Positions 52,038 to 60,594 are shown, counted from the stretch's first letter. The stretch is DNA of 64,000 nucleotides from Nocardia jinanensis (GCF_014645735.1 NZ_BMMH01000004.1:248001-312000), one strand, 5' to 3'. The notes: generated by a model not told the origin, from the letters alone. Program-made: numbers and translations.

Positions 52038-53014
52038 CCGCGGGTGACGGGCCGTACTTCGAAGACCTCGCGCGGGGGCAGGTCTTCGACTGGGCGCCCG
52101 CGGTCACGCTGACCGATGGCCATGCCGCGGTGCACCAGGCCATCGTGGGTGACCGATTGGCACTTGCGCTCGACCGTCCGCTGTGTGCGGAGGTCGTCGG
52201 CGCAGGGCCAATCGCGCATCCGGCGTTGGTGTGGGACACCGCTATCGGGCAGTCGACCCTGGCGACGCGACAGGTGAAGGCCAATCTGTTCTACCGGGGC
52301 CTGGCCTTCCGGCGCGTTCCCTTGATCGGGGACACGCTGCGGACCTGCACCGAGGTCGTCGCCCTGCGGCAGAACCGGTCCCGGCCCGGACGGCGCCCCA
52401 CCGGGCTGGCCGCACTGCGGATCACCACCGTCGATCAGATCGGGCGGCCGGTGCTCGACTTCTGGCGGTGCGCCATGGTTTCGCTCGGTGATCCGGCGAT
52501 CGAGACCGGCTATGACGACGATCTCGATGCGGTGGGCACCGACCGACCCGAAACAGATTGGACCGCCCTGGTCACCGATTGGCGACTCGACCGGTTCGCC
52601 GAGCGGATCAAGGGCTCCGGTCGACCACGGCCACAGGAGGGCAGCACTCACGCATGTGGTGGTGATGTTGTGTCCAGCGCACCGGAACTGGCACGTACAA
52701 CACTGAATATCGCGGCAGTGCACCACGACGAGGAGGCCAGCGGTGGCACCCGATTGGTCTACGGGGGACACACCATCGGGGTGGCCCTGGCTCAGCTGAC
52801 GCGCGCGTTCCCGAATCTGGTGACCGTCCTCGGCTGGCGCAGCTGCGACCATCTCGGACCGGTGCACGAGGGCGACACACTGCGTAGTTCGGTCACCGTC
52901 GACCGGGTGCGCCCGGGGCCCTCCGGTGGCGCGATCGTGGAACTGACCTCCTCGGTCGTCTCCGCGGCGGATCAGCCGGTGCTGAACTGGCGGCTCACGG
53001 GCCTCATGGTCTGA
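52034..53014 (+). CDS. Double hot-dog MaoC-like hydratase
   Basis: 326 residues containing two hot-dog halves: the first around VTLTDGHAAVHQAIVGDRLA and the second around YGGHTIGVALAQLTRAFPNL. The order and length match mesaconyl-CoA or itaconyl-CoA hydratases and Rv2499c-like MaoC proteins that stand next to CitE-like lyases. It likely hydrates a branched unsaturated dicarboxyl-CoA, giving the substrate of the lyase gene it overlaps. Confidence 0.85.
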   Translation: MTAGDGPYFEDLARGQVFDWAPAVTLTDGHAAVHQAIVGDRLALALDRPLCAEVVGAGPIAHPALVWDTAIGQSTLATRQVKANLFYRGLAFRRVPLIGDTLRTCTEVVALRQNRSRPGRRPTGLAALRITTVDQIGRPVLDFWRCAMVSLGDPAIETGYDDDLDAVGTDRPETDWTALVTDWRLDRFAERIKGSGRPRPQEGSTHACGGDVVSSAPELARTTLNIAAVHHDEEASGGTRLVYGGHTIGVALAQLTRAFPNLVTVLGWRSCDHLGPVHEGDTLRSSVTVDRVRPGPSGGAIVELTSSVVSAADQPVLNWRLTGLMV

Positions 53015-53092
53015 ACGGTAGCGGCGCGGGCCATCCGGCACGGTGGTCCGCACCACCACTCGACCGCCGGATGCCGGGCGGACTCGGCAGGG

Positions 53093-53743
53093 TCAGCGGA
53101 CACCCTCGTAGAACGTATGCCACACGACGCTGCTGAGGCCGTCGATGATCTCCGAGCCGTCGAACTGCGAATTGTCGCGTTCGTCGTGACCGAGCCATTG
53201 GTAGAGGCAGCGCTCGATCATCCAGGTGATCCAGGGAGTCACGCCGGGGACATCGACGTCCGAGCGGATGCTGCCCCGCCGTTGCTGATCGCGGAAGTGC
53301 TGGGCCATGTATTCGATCCGGCGGGCCATCACCTGCCCGTACTGTTCCCTGACACGTGGATCGTAGGCGGCGGCTTCACTGACAGCGGCCAGCATATGGC
53401 GGTGGGTGAAGTAGGCACATACGACTTGCCGGAGCGCTTCGGTCAGCACTGCGCGATTCGACTTGGGCGGGAGCTCCAGCCACGGCCGCGCCGCTTCGCC
53501 CATGATCACCGTGACATGATCGGCGAGCTCCAGCAGCAGTGCGCCCTTGTCCTCGAAGTACATGTAAAAGGTCGAGCGCGCGATATCGGCCTCTGTGATC
53601 AATTGTTCGACGCTGATCTCGGCGAAGCCGATGCCGGTGCCGAGGATGCGCTCGACGGAATGCAGCAGGCGCTGCGTGATCTGGTCGCGTCTCTCGGCCC
53701 GGGTCACCCGTGCCTTGCGAATGGTTGATCGCACTGTACGCAC
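53093..53743 (-). CDS. TetR-family transcriptional regulator
   Basis: 216 residues from a GTG at 53743; a GTG at 53707 is an alternative. The HTH spans about residues 20-65 (ITQRLLHSVERILGTGIGFA, EADIARSTFYMYFEDKGAL). The C-terminal ligand domain is Trp/Tyr-rich (ITWMIERCLYQWLGHDERDN). It lies convergent to the CitE/MaoC pair and next to the DUF7064-like gene, which it may control. Confidence 0.9.
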   Translation of the reverse strand: MRTVRSTIRKARVTRAERRDQITQRLLHSVERILGTGIGFAEISVEQLITEADIARSTFYMYFEDKGALLLELADHVTVIMGEAARPWLELPPKSNRAVLTEALRQVVCAYFTHRHMLAAVSEAAAYDPRVREQYGQVMARRIEYMAQHFRDQQRRGSIRSDVDVPGVTPWITWMIERCLYQWLGHDERDNSQFDGSEIIDGLSSVVWHTFYEGVR

Positions 53744-53865
53744 CCCCTTCTACCTCGACGTGATCGGATCAGTGTACGGCCGGGTACATCGTTCGATCGA
53801 GAACGAGCCGGCTGGATGGCGGCGTATGGTGGCTCGCGGTGCTGGGAGGGGCCACGCCATCGAGC

Positions 53866-53909
53866 CACCGGCCGAGTTGTCCACGGACCCGCGGACAACT
53901 CGGCCGGTG
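53866..53909. terminator. Terminator hairpin after the DUF7064-like gene
   Basis: A perfect 17-bp stem (53866-53882 with 53893-53909, arm CACCGGCCGAGTTGTCC) lies 8 bases beyond the stop of the leftward gene at 53918. Confidence 0.85.
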
Positions 53910-53917
53910 TGATCGGA

Positions 53918-54988
53918 CTACTTGCCGTACGGCGGATAATCGGGCGAGGACGGGAAGCAGTGCAGCAACCCGGGGTCCTTCTCCACCAGGCGGTTCCAGT
54001 ACTTCCGGTAATGCCGGAAGGTCATGAAGTCCTGGTCCTCACCGTAGACAACCTGGCCGTCGTATTCCCATTTCACCAGCGACCACCAGTTGAGGATATC
54101 GCTGTTGACCGGCCACTTGAGCCAGTTCATCGACTGGCCGACGGCGTGCAGCTCCCGGCCGAGCTCATCGACGGCGTCGATCACCTGGGTGAGCACCCGG
54201 CCGTCACGGCCGCGCTCGGCGCGCCGGGTCCCTTCGACTACCCGCGCCTTGATGCCGTCGCGGATGTAGAAGCCGGTCGTCACGGTTTCGGTGGTGCCCT
54301 CGATGGGGTCCTCATCGAACGACAGCGTGGTCTGCGGGTCGTAGAGGTGCCATCCGCTGTCCGCCGAGGCGAAAACATATGGCCAGCCCGCGCGCAGCGG
54401 GTCCTTGATATCCGCGTGCCGTGGGCCCCAGCCGCGGTCGCGCAGCGCGCCGCAGTCGATGTCGAGTACTTCACCGTCGATTTCGACGGTTCCGCGGAAT
54501 CGTCCTGCCTGCTCGTAATGGCCGACCGAGAATTCACCGTCCTTGGATACCCAGTTGGCGATGCCTGGATCTTCGTCGCCGGTTTTCGAGAGCTTCATGT
54601 AGTGCGGTTCGGCCACGGCGGTCCAGGTGAGATCGATCTTGACGCCGTGGCGGTCGTATCCGAACCGGTATTCGCGCTGCGGTTCGATCATCTTGCAGCT
54701 CAGCGAGTTCGACAACTCGAAGTTGAACATCTCGGCATCCGGCGGGATGGCGAGATGCTGGTCCCAGCCGTAGTACCGGCAGTTGTATACGTCCTCGCCG
54801 GTGTGATCCCAGATCGCCGGGCCGGCCACGACGAGGTTCATATTCGGCCGGAAGTAGAAGTAGATGAACCCGCACAGGTTCCGCTCCGGAACAGTGAAAC
54901 CGAGCAGACTGTTCTCGCTCCAATAGGGGTCGTCGCTGCGTTTGTGGAAATACTCGTCAGCGGCGTTGACCTCGTCGCTCCAGCCCAT
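53918..54988 (-). CDS. DUF7064/hydroxyneurosporene-synthase-like lipocalin-fold protein
   Basis: 356 residues, soluble, rich in aromatic residues (GFIYFYFRPNMNLVVAGPAI, RYYGWDQHLAIPPDAEMF, CGALRDRGWGPRHADIKDPL). The pattern of two beta-rich halves with an RDRSWG-like motif (RDRGWGPR) is that of the CrtC/AttH-like superfamily, often annotated DUF7064/7065 in actinobacterial catabolic clusters. Relatives hydrate isoprenoid double bonds or bind lipids. It suggests a terpenoid-like or steroid-like substrate, but the reaction is not established. Confidence 0.7.
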   Translation of the reverse strand: MGWSDEVNAADEYFHKRSDDPYWSENSLLGFTVPERNLCGFIYFYFRPNMNLVVAGPAIWDHTGEDVYNCRYYGWDQHLAIPPDAEMFNFELSNSLSCKMIEPQREYRFGYDRHGVKIDLTWTAVAEPHYMKLSKTGDEDPGIANWVSKDGEFSVGHYEQAGRFRGTVEIDGEVLDIDCGALRDRGWGPRHADIKDPLRAGWPYVFASADSGWHLYDPQTTLSFDEDPIEGTTETVTTGFYIRDGIKARVVEGTRRAERGRDGRVLTQVIDAVDELGRELHAVGQSMNWLKWPVNSDILNWWSLVKWEYDGQVVYGEDQDFMTFRHYRKYWNRLVEKDPGLLHCFPSSPDYPPYGK

Positions 54989-55167
54989 TCCTACTCCTTG
55001 TGCGTTGGTGTGTCCCTACGGCGAGCGATGCCGAGGCGATCGGGGAAGCTGCCCGCCAGGGGCAGCGGCAGATGGCTGTTCGATCCCCGTCCGAGCGATA
55101 TCCGCTCGCACGTTCCGTCGTGAACGGCGTATTCACCGTAGGCATCGAGCCGGACGAAGGTCAAGAA

Positions 55168-55182
55168 GAATTCTAATATCAC
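55168..55182 (-). promoter_or_regulatory. AT-rich site upstream of the DUF7064-like gene
   Basis: On the minus strand GTGATATTAGAATTC resembles the TATATTAGATTC core of the sites at 27981 and 34836. It is about 180 bases from the start codon. Confidence 0.4.
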
Positions 55183-55526
55183 TTCACAAAATCCTTCGAG
55201 GATCATGCCCGTCCCGGGCCGGATCCGGCCGCTGCGCTCCGACCTTCGGCGACGGCATTCGGCTGGTTCCGCTGAGTGCGCCCGGGCTTGAACGCGGCGG
55301 AACGGCGCGTTCCGGCGGAACCGGCGGCTCGACTCAGTCCTGTGATGATCTTGCTACGACCGGCAGATTTGCCGATTCTCTGCAGGGTGCGAGCCCGATG
55401 TGGTGTGGTCGTAGGTGGAGTGCATCGCAGCCGATCGAGGTGTGAATAAGGGGTGTGATTGACAACACTCCGATAGCCGTACATACTGTTCGAACGCTTC
55501 ATGCGAACCCGATGCATCTGGGGTAT

Positions 55527-55546
55527 TGAATCTAGTTTTTATTAGA
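55527..55546 (+). promoter_or_regulatory. AT-rich site upstream of the phosphotransferase gene
   Basis: TTGAATCTAGTTTTTATTAG carries TCTA/TAGA half-sites; its reverse reads CTAGATTCAA, close to the TAGATTCAAA core of other island sites. Confidence 0.4.
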
Positions 55547-55605
55547 AAAATGGCGATCTGATCGGGCCGAGCCCGGTCGTCATTGCGACACCAGGAGAGA
55601 TACGA

Positions 55606-56724
55606 ATGACGCAGTCCGCTACCCCGGGCACCGTTGCCCGGGATCCCATCCCCGTGGCCGTCAACGCCGCTGATATGACTGTCGAATGGTTCCGGTCCGC
55701 GCTGGTGGATCACGTCGGGCCCGACTCCCCGGCGATCACCGCGGTCGAACTCGACCCGATCGGGGGCGGGCTGCTCGCGCGGATGGTGCGAGCTCAGCTG
55801 ACTTATGCCGGTCCGACCTCGGCACCGGCGTCGGTGGTGGTGAAGTTTCCCTCTGACGACCCCGGCAGTTCCGGCCTGGCGCAGGCCATGGGGATGTACG
55901 AGCTGGAAACGGCCTTCTACCGGGACATCGCTCCGCTGCTGGCCGATATGAGTCTGCCGGCCTGCTATCACTCGTACTTCGATCCGGAGACGAACGCCTT
56001 CAATTTGGTTCTCGAGGATCTCAGTGGGCAGACCAGGCCCGGTGACGTCCTGCAGGCGAGCAGCCTCGACGACTGTGCGAGCGTGCTGGGTGAACTGGTG
56101 AACTTCCAGGCGCCGCTGTGGAACTCCCCGAAGGTGCAGGCACTGGAATGGCTGGCGAACCCGGCCAGGACGTTCGCGGTCTTCGACGGACTGACGATGG
56201 GTCTCGAGCCGTTCCTCGAACGCTTCGGCCATGGGCTCGAGCAGGATCATGTGAAGCTGTTCGAGTCGGTACTGCCCAGGGCCGGCGAGTGGGTTCGCGG
56301 CTGGCAGCCCCCGACGGTCGTGCAGCACGGCGACTTCCGGACCGACAACTTCCTCTTCGGGACCGACCCGGGTGCCGGCGCCACGGTCATCGACTTCCAG
56401 ACCGTGCGGCTCGGCCCTCCCGGGGTCGATCCGGCATATTTCCTCGGTTCCTCGTTGCCGACCGAGACGCGACGGTCGGCCGAGCGGGATCTGATCGGTG
56501 ACTACCACCGGAAGCTGGTCGCGGCCGGTGTGAGCGACTTCGATTTCGACGCCTGCTGGGCCTCCTACCGGGAAGGCGCCCTGTACGGAGTCTTCCTGTT
56601 CGTCGGCGCCGCCAGTCAGGTCGAATCGACCGAGCGCGGTGACCGCCTCATCGTCGATCAGATCCGCCGTTACGCCGATATGGCATTGGACCTCGACTCC
56701 GTCGGCGTAGCCGGCCTCGCATGA
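55606..56724 (+). CDS. APH-like phosphotransferase family protein
   Basis: 372 residues of the aminoglycoside-phosphotransferase/EcKinase-like fold. SVVVKFPSDDP (nucleotide-binding Lys), the catalytic loop VVQHGDFRTDNFLFG and the metal motif VIDFQTVRLG are in place. Members in mycobacterial lipid and steroid regions are of unknown substrate; some phosphorylate hydroxylated small molecules. It precedes the P450 gene, so a product of hydroxylation could be its target. This is not evidence of antibiotic resistance. Confidence 0.85.
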   Translation: MTQSATPGTVARDPIPVAVNAADMTVEWFRSALVDHVGPDSPAITAVELDPIGGGLLARMVRAQLTYAGPTSAPASVVVKFPSDDPGSSGLAQAMGMYELETAFYRDIAPLLADMSLPACYHSYFDPETNAFNLVLEDLSGQTRPGDVLQASSLDDCASVLGELVNFQAPLWNSPKVQALEWLANPARTFAVFDGLTMGLEPFLERFGHGLEQDHVKLFESVLPRAGEWVRGWQPPTVVQHGDFRTDNFLFGTDPGAGATVIDFQTVRLGPPGVDPAYFLGSSLPTETRRSAERDLIGDYHRKLVAAGVSDFDFDACWASYREGALYGVFLFVGAASQVESTERGDRLIVDQIRRYADMALDLDSVGVAGLA

Positions 56725-56742
56725 CCCTGCGCCCGTCGAGCC

Positions 56743-56772
56743 TCCCGCCGGATACATCCGCATCCGGCGGGA
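56743..56772. terminator. Hairpin between phosphotransferase and P450 genes
   Basis: TCCCGCCGGAT / ATCCGGCGGGA is an 11-bp perfect stem with an 8-base loop, 19 bases after the phosphotransferase stop. Confidence 0.7.
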
Positions 56773-56908
56773 TCCGCTCGAACCGGCCGGGTGACTCATC
56801 CGTGGGTGTCCGATCCGCTGGTCACCCATAGAGCTCGGCAGCGCGATGCGGAGCCTCCGGCTCGGCGAATCGGTTGCGCGGTATCGAAGAAGTATCTGGA
56901 GGAAAAGA

Positions 56909-58147
56909 ATGACCGAACAGACGCAGGCCGCTCCATCAATGATGGAAGCCTTCCGTGGCGTGTGGGACACCTGCCCGATGTTCAAGGAATTGCGCCAGCA
57001 CGCGCCCGTGCTGCACATCCCGGAAATCGACGCCTGGATTCTGAGCAGGTATGACGATGTGATCACGGTGGTGCGTGACTCGGAGCGCTTCGGTGCCATG
57101 CCGGCGGACCTCGTCGGTGAGGTGCCCGACGAACTCAAAGAGTCGCTTCCGCACGGGTACGCCCCGTGGCAGCCGGCCCTGGTCAACACCGACCCGCCCG
57201 AGCACGACCGAATCCGCAAGCTTGCCGCGAAACCGTTGACGCCCGCGGCCGTCGGCAAGCGTGAGGGGCAGATCCGGGAGGCGGCCACCGGCCTTATCGA
57301 GCCGTTGATTCCCCTCGGCCGTGCCGATCTGGTCGATCGCTTCGCGACGCCCATGCCGGTGCAGGTGCTGATCAAGATCCTCGGAGTGTCACCGGAGGAT
57401 TACAAGCAGTTCCATCAGTGGACCCTCGGTATCACCGAGCTGTTCGTCCCCACGATCTCCGAAGAGCGTCGTCTCGAGTTGGCGCGCGAACAGGTCGCTT
57501 TCAACGAATACCTGACGGAGGCGATCGCCGCCCGTCGCAAGTCCCCGGGCGATGACCTCATCAGCGGTCTGATCCTGGCCCAGGAACGAAACGAGAAGAG
57601 CCTGACCGACCGTGAGGTGCTCGGTATCGTCGGGCAGCTGGTGATCGCCGGATTCGAGACCAGCGCGGGCGCCATCAGCTTCTCGCTCTACAAACTGTGC
57701 GAGCAGCCGGACCTTCTCGCGAGGGTGCGCGACGACGTGACGTTGATCCCGAAGGTCGTCGAGGAGTCGCTGCGCCGGCTCACTCCGGCGCGCGGGGTCG
57801 TCCGGCGCGTGAAGGAGGATGTCGAATTCCACGGGCAGACGATCCCCGCAGGCGCCAACATCTTCGCGCTGGTGCAGTCCGCGAACAATGACGAGAGCAA
57901 GTTCTCGTGCCCCGAGCGTTTCGACATCGATCGCGACGCCCAGGAGATGCGCAACAGTATGCACTTCGGTGGCGGCGTACATGCCTGTATCGGTCAGTCG
58001 GTCGCACGGTTGGACGCGCGGATTGCCATCGAAACCGCTATCACCCGGCTTCCGAACCTGCGGGTCGCGCCCGGCCAGCAGATCCAGGTTCAGGACGGGA
58101 TGATCTTCCATCGTCCCGAGAAGCTCGAGTTCGAGTGGGATGTCTGA
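56909..58147 (+). CDS. Cytochrome P450
   Basis: 412 residues, a normal class I bacterial P450. The I-helix oxygen-activation motif is AGFETS (247-252), the K-helix ExxR is E286-S-L-R289, and the heme loop FGGGVHACIG has the thiolate ligand C360. The ATG at 56909 follows GGAGG. It hydroxylates an unknown, probably hydrophobic, substrate and needs a ferredoxin such as the 3Fe-4S protein at 31016. It begins a short operon with membrane proteins. Confidence 0.95.
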   Translation: MTEQTQAAPSMMEAFRGVWDTCPMFKELRQHAPVLHIPEIDAWILSRYDDVITVVRDSERFGAMPADLVGEVPDELKESLPHGYAPWQPALVNTDPPEHDRIRKLAAKPLTPAAVGKREGQIREAATGLIEPLIPLGRADLVDRFATPMPVQVLIKILGVSPEDYKQFHQWTLGITELFVPTISEERRLELAREQVAFNEYLTEAIAARRKSPGDDLISGLILAQERNEKSLTDREVLGIVGQLVIAGFETSAGAISFSLYKLCEQPDLLARVRDDVTLIPKVVEESLRRLTPARGVVRRVKEDVEFHGQTIPAGANIFALVQSANNDESKFSCPERFDIDRDAQEMRNSMHFGGGVHACIGQSVARLDARIAIETAITRLPNLRVAPGQQIQVQDGMIFHRPEKLEFEWDV

Positions 58148-58242
58148 TATTTCGTATGCGCTGACCTCGATGCCCATGCCCTCTGTGCACGCGCGACGGG
58201 CGAGGCCGGCGGATGCCACCGATACAAAGGAGTACACACGCC

Positions 58243-58998
58243 GTGAAACGTCGATCTGAAATCATATGTACCTGGGGCGGTATCGTCTTCGCGGTGCTGT
58301 TCTTCGTCGGCTTCGTGTTGTTCGCGCGCTTTCTCCCGCCCCTGAGTCCGAATGACAGTGCCGCGCGGACGGCGGAAATCTACCGCGACAACACGAATGG
58401 CATCCGAATCGGTCTGGCCTTGTGCTATTTCGGTACCATGGCGTTTCTCGCCTTCGGCGCCGGTATCACCGGACAGACGCGGCGGATCAAGGGTGTCGCA
58501 TCGACGCTCACCATTCTCCAGACAGCGGCGTTCGCGGCGGCATCACTGCTGCTCATTCTGCCGATCACCATGTGGTTCGCGGCAGCTTTCCGTCCAGACA
58601 CGCAGCCTGCGGAGAACATCCAGATCTTCAACGACTTCGGATGGATTTCCTTCATCGCGGGATTCCCGCCGTTCGTCGTGTGGATCGCGGCCACCGGTTG
58701 CGCGATCCTGTCCGACAGCAGGGCCAACCCGCTGTTTCCGCGGTGGTCCGGATACTTCAGCCTGCTGATGGCATTCATTCAGGCGGCGCCGCCGGTTCTG
58801 CTGGTCTTCTTCAAGACGGGTCCGTTCGCCTGGAACGGTGTGCTGTCCTTCTGGATCCCGTTGACCGACTTCTTCGTGTGGTTCCTCGTCATCACGGCTC
58901 TCACCTTGAAGGCGATCGACCGGAAGTACGAAGACGAGGAGCCTGCTGCGCCTGCTGCGTCATTCGAGGCCGCAGGTGGGGGCGCCAGTCGTGCGTGA
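58243..58998 (+). CDS. Multi-pass membrane protein of unknown function
   Basis: 251 residues from a GTG at 58243 with AAGGAG upstream. About six hydrophobic segments are visible (WGGIVFAVLFFVGFVLFARF, LALCYFGTMAFLAFGAGIT, TAAFAAASLLLILPITMWF, FIAGFPPFVVWIAATGCAIL, and two more). There is no transporter signature or heme-ligand pattern that I recognise. It sits between the P450 and oxidase-subunit-like genes and may belong with them functionally. Confidence 0.75.
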   Translation: MKRRSEIICTWGGIVFAVLFFVGFVLFARFLPPLSPNDSAARTAEIYRDNTNGIRIGLALCYFGTMAFLAFGAGITGQTRRIKGVASTLTILQTAAFAAASLLLILPITMWFAAAFRPDTQPAENIQIFNDFGWISFIAGFPPFVVWIAATGCAILSDSRANPLFPRWSGYFSLLMAFIQAAPPVLLVFFKTGPFAWNGVLSFWIPLTDFFVWFLVITALTLKAIDRKYEDEEPAAPAASFEAAGGGASRA

Positions 58999-59028
58999 TG
59001 CGCACGGCGCCATCTTTTTCACTCCGGT

Positions 59029-59077
59029 GAGTCCGGGCCGGAGGGGCCGCTTCAGACGGCCCGTCCGGCCCGGACTC
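59029..59077. terminator. Hairpin after the membrane-protein gene
   Basis: GAGTCCGGGCCGGA / TCCGGCCCGGACTC forms a 14-bp stem with an inner GGGCCG/CGGCCC repeat, separating the P450-membrane unit from the oxidase-subunit pair. Confidence 0.7.
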
Positions 59078-59121
59078 GCGGGATGCCCAGTAATGCGTAT
59101 CGGACCGCGAAGAGGATCAAC

Positions 59122-59742
59122 ATGCTCACGGTAGGCACCAGGGCCGGCAGCGTCGCCGGCCGAGGTCGTCGGAATGTAACCGAGAATGCCAAGAGGATTC
59201 CAGGCGAAGAGGGACTCTGGGTATTTCTTCTCGGCGACATGGTCATGTTCACCGTTATCTTCGCCACCTACCTGTACTACCGCGGTGCCGAGGCCGAACA
59301 GTTCGAAATCGGCCGCAGCACCCTTGACCAGAGTCACGGCGTGATCAACACGCTCCTGCTGCTGGTGAGTTCTCTGCTGGTGGTGCGCGGCGTTCGTGCG
59401 ATCCGGATGCGAAACGCGGCCGCTGGTATATGGCTTTTCGCCGGCGCGCTCGCGTGTGCTACCGGATTCCTCATCATGAAGGTCATCGACTACAGCTCGA
59501 TCGTGCGCAACGACTACATATCCGTCGGCGGAAACTTCTATCCGTACTATTTCGCGCTGACGGGCCTGCATCTGGTTCACCTCCTCGTCGGTGTCGGCGG
59601 CCTGCTGTATCTGCTCTATCAGGCCCGCCGCCCCGAGCGTGCGGCAGACAACCGTGGCGCCATCGAGGGGGCGGCCTGCTACTGGCATATGGTCGACCTG
59701 CTGTGGATGGTCATCCTTCCGCTGCTCTACCTCATCAAGTAG
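59122..59742 (+). CDS. Heme-copper oxidase subunit III-like protein (NorE/CtaE family)
   Basis: 206 residues from the ATG at 59122 (GAGGA upstream). Five helices carry subunit III features: GEEGLWVFLLGDMVMFTVIF, then FALTGLHLVHLLVGVGGLL and ACYWHMVDLLWMVILPLLYL. The short five-helix form is the NorE-like branch found beside nitric-oxide reductases and some oxidases. No subunit I or II gene is present in the window, so its role here is unclear; it is paired with the next gene. Confidence 0.88.
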   Translation: MLTVGTRAGSVAGRGRRNVTENAKRIPGEEGLWVFLLGDMVMFTVIFATYLYYRGAEAEQFEIGRSTLDQSHGVINTLLLLVSSLLVVRGVRAIRMRNAAAGIWLFAGALACATGFLIMKVIDYSSIVRNDYISVGGNFYPYYFALTGLHLVHLLVGVGGLLYLLYQARRPERAADNRGAIEGAACYWHMVDLLWMVILPLLYLIK

Positions 59743-59747
59743 GAAAC

Positions 59748-60026
59748 ATGGAAACCACCACTGCATTCATCCGAGATCGAGTGACCGTTGTCTGGGGCTT
59801 CTTGGTCGCGGCGACCCTGTTGTCGTTCTGGCTCGGTGCCGAGCACGGTATCTCGTCGGACAACATGCGTACGGCCGTGATCTTGCTCGTGGCATTCGTC
59901 AAAGTTCGTTTGATCGGCCTCTACTTCATGGAATTACGGGACGCGCCCATGGCGTTGCGTGGAGCCTTCGAGACGTACTGTCTCACGGCCTATGTCACGT
60001 TGACCGCGTTCTACGTTGTCGCCTAG
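59748..60026 (+). CDS. Cytochrome c oxidase subunit IV/NorF-like membrane protein
   Basis: 92 residues with three hydrophobic helices. The pattern AVILLVAFVKVRLIGLYFME followed by LRDAP is diagnostic of the prokaryotic COX4/NorF family. It begins 5 bases after the subunit III-like gene, as norE-norF pairs do. These proteins are accessory and not catalytic. Their presence next to a P450 and an mce operon rather than an oxidase is unusual. Confidence 0.87.
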   Translation: METTTAFIRDRVTVVWGFLVAATLLSFWLGAEHGISSDNMRTAVILLVAFVKVRLIGLYFMELRDAPMALRGAFETYCLTAYVTLTAFYVVA

Positions 60027-60594
60027 CAGGCGATACTTGCCGGGATCGCCGGCCACCTTCCCCTGTGCCCCGTACATATCGCGCAGCAGGAGGGTGGCCG
60101 GCGAATTCCGTGTGTGCGGTGCGGGATGCGAGTCCGGGAACTTGCTGCACGCCAATATTGCCGGATTTAATCTAAAACAATCCTATTTAAATAGGCGTAG
60201 CGATGAAATAAATTCCGAGCCCGAAAAAGTATTTCACGTAAGACGACTTATGTTACGCTGAGCGTGCAGTGAAACCGGGCGCACTCGGATGGTGGAGAAT
60301 CGAAAGAACTCATCCTTCGATCCGATGTGACGCCCGGCCTCCCTCTGTAACCAGTTGATCGGCCATCGGTCGGTGTTCTGCACTGTATTCAATCCACAAT
60401 AAAAGTGTCGAATGGGTCGCTTTCATGCCCGAGTGGTGCGTATGTGACCCGATCTCGATCGGTGGCCGATGGGTCCCGGTTCCGACGCCGGTCCGTCGGG
60501 TTCAGGCCGCCGGTAACTTCGACGAAATCAGCTTCACCCACGGCTCGATTCTCGTGCACCGGAGAATCACAATGAAGAATCAAGGACGGCTCGA
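60027..60594. other. Regulatory region upstream of the mce operon, 568 bp
   Basis: No gene is visible. It contains AT-rich palindromes near 60163-60195 and the sequence that must hold the promoter of the YrbE/Mce operon. Confidence 0.55.
60163..60195. promoter_or_regulatory. Palindromic operator-like sites upstream of the mce operon
   Basis: CCTATTTAAATAGG (60182-60195) is a perfect 14-bp palindrome. It overlaps GGATT...AATCC (60163-60183), whose minus strand contains TTAGATTAAAT, the core seen before island genes. Confidence 0.55.

Larger units (their letters stand above)
54989..55605. other. Divergent intergenic region, 617 bp
   Basis: It holds the promoters of the DUF7064-like and phosphotransferase genes. 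No gene is clearly supported. A minus-strand stretch at 54991-55206 (EFFLTFVRLDAYGEYAVHDG, then TCERISLGRGSNSHLPLPLA) has natural-looking composition and may be a remnant or a small unrecognised gene. Confidence 0.45.

Noticed and set aside
55606..56724. APH-fold protein considered as an aminoglycoside-resistance gene.
   Set aside because: Sequence and neighbours fit the large family of uncharacterised phosphotransferases in lipid-catabolic regions; no resistance-specific features are visible.
55354..57375. Long minus-strand open frame of 673 codons opposite the phosphotransferase and P450 genes.
   Set aside because: Both plus-strand genes show full family motifs, and the antisense frame has low-complexity Arg/Gly/His composition.
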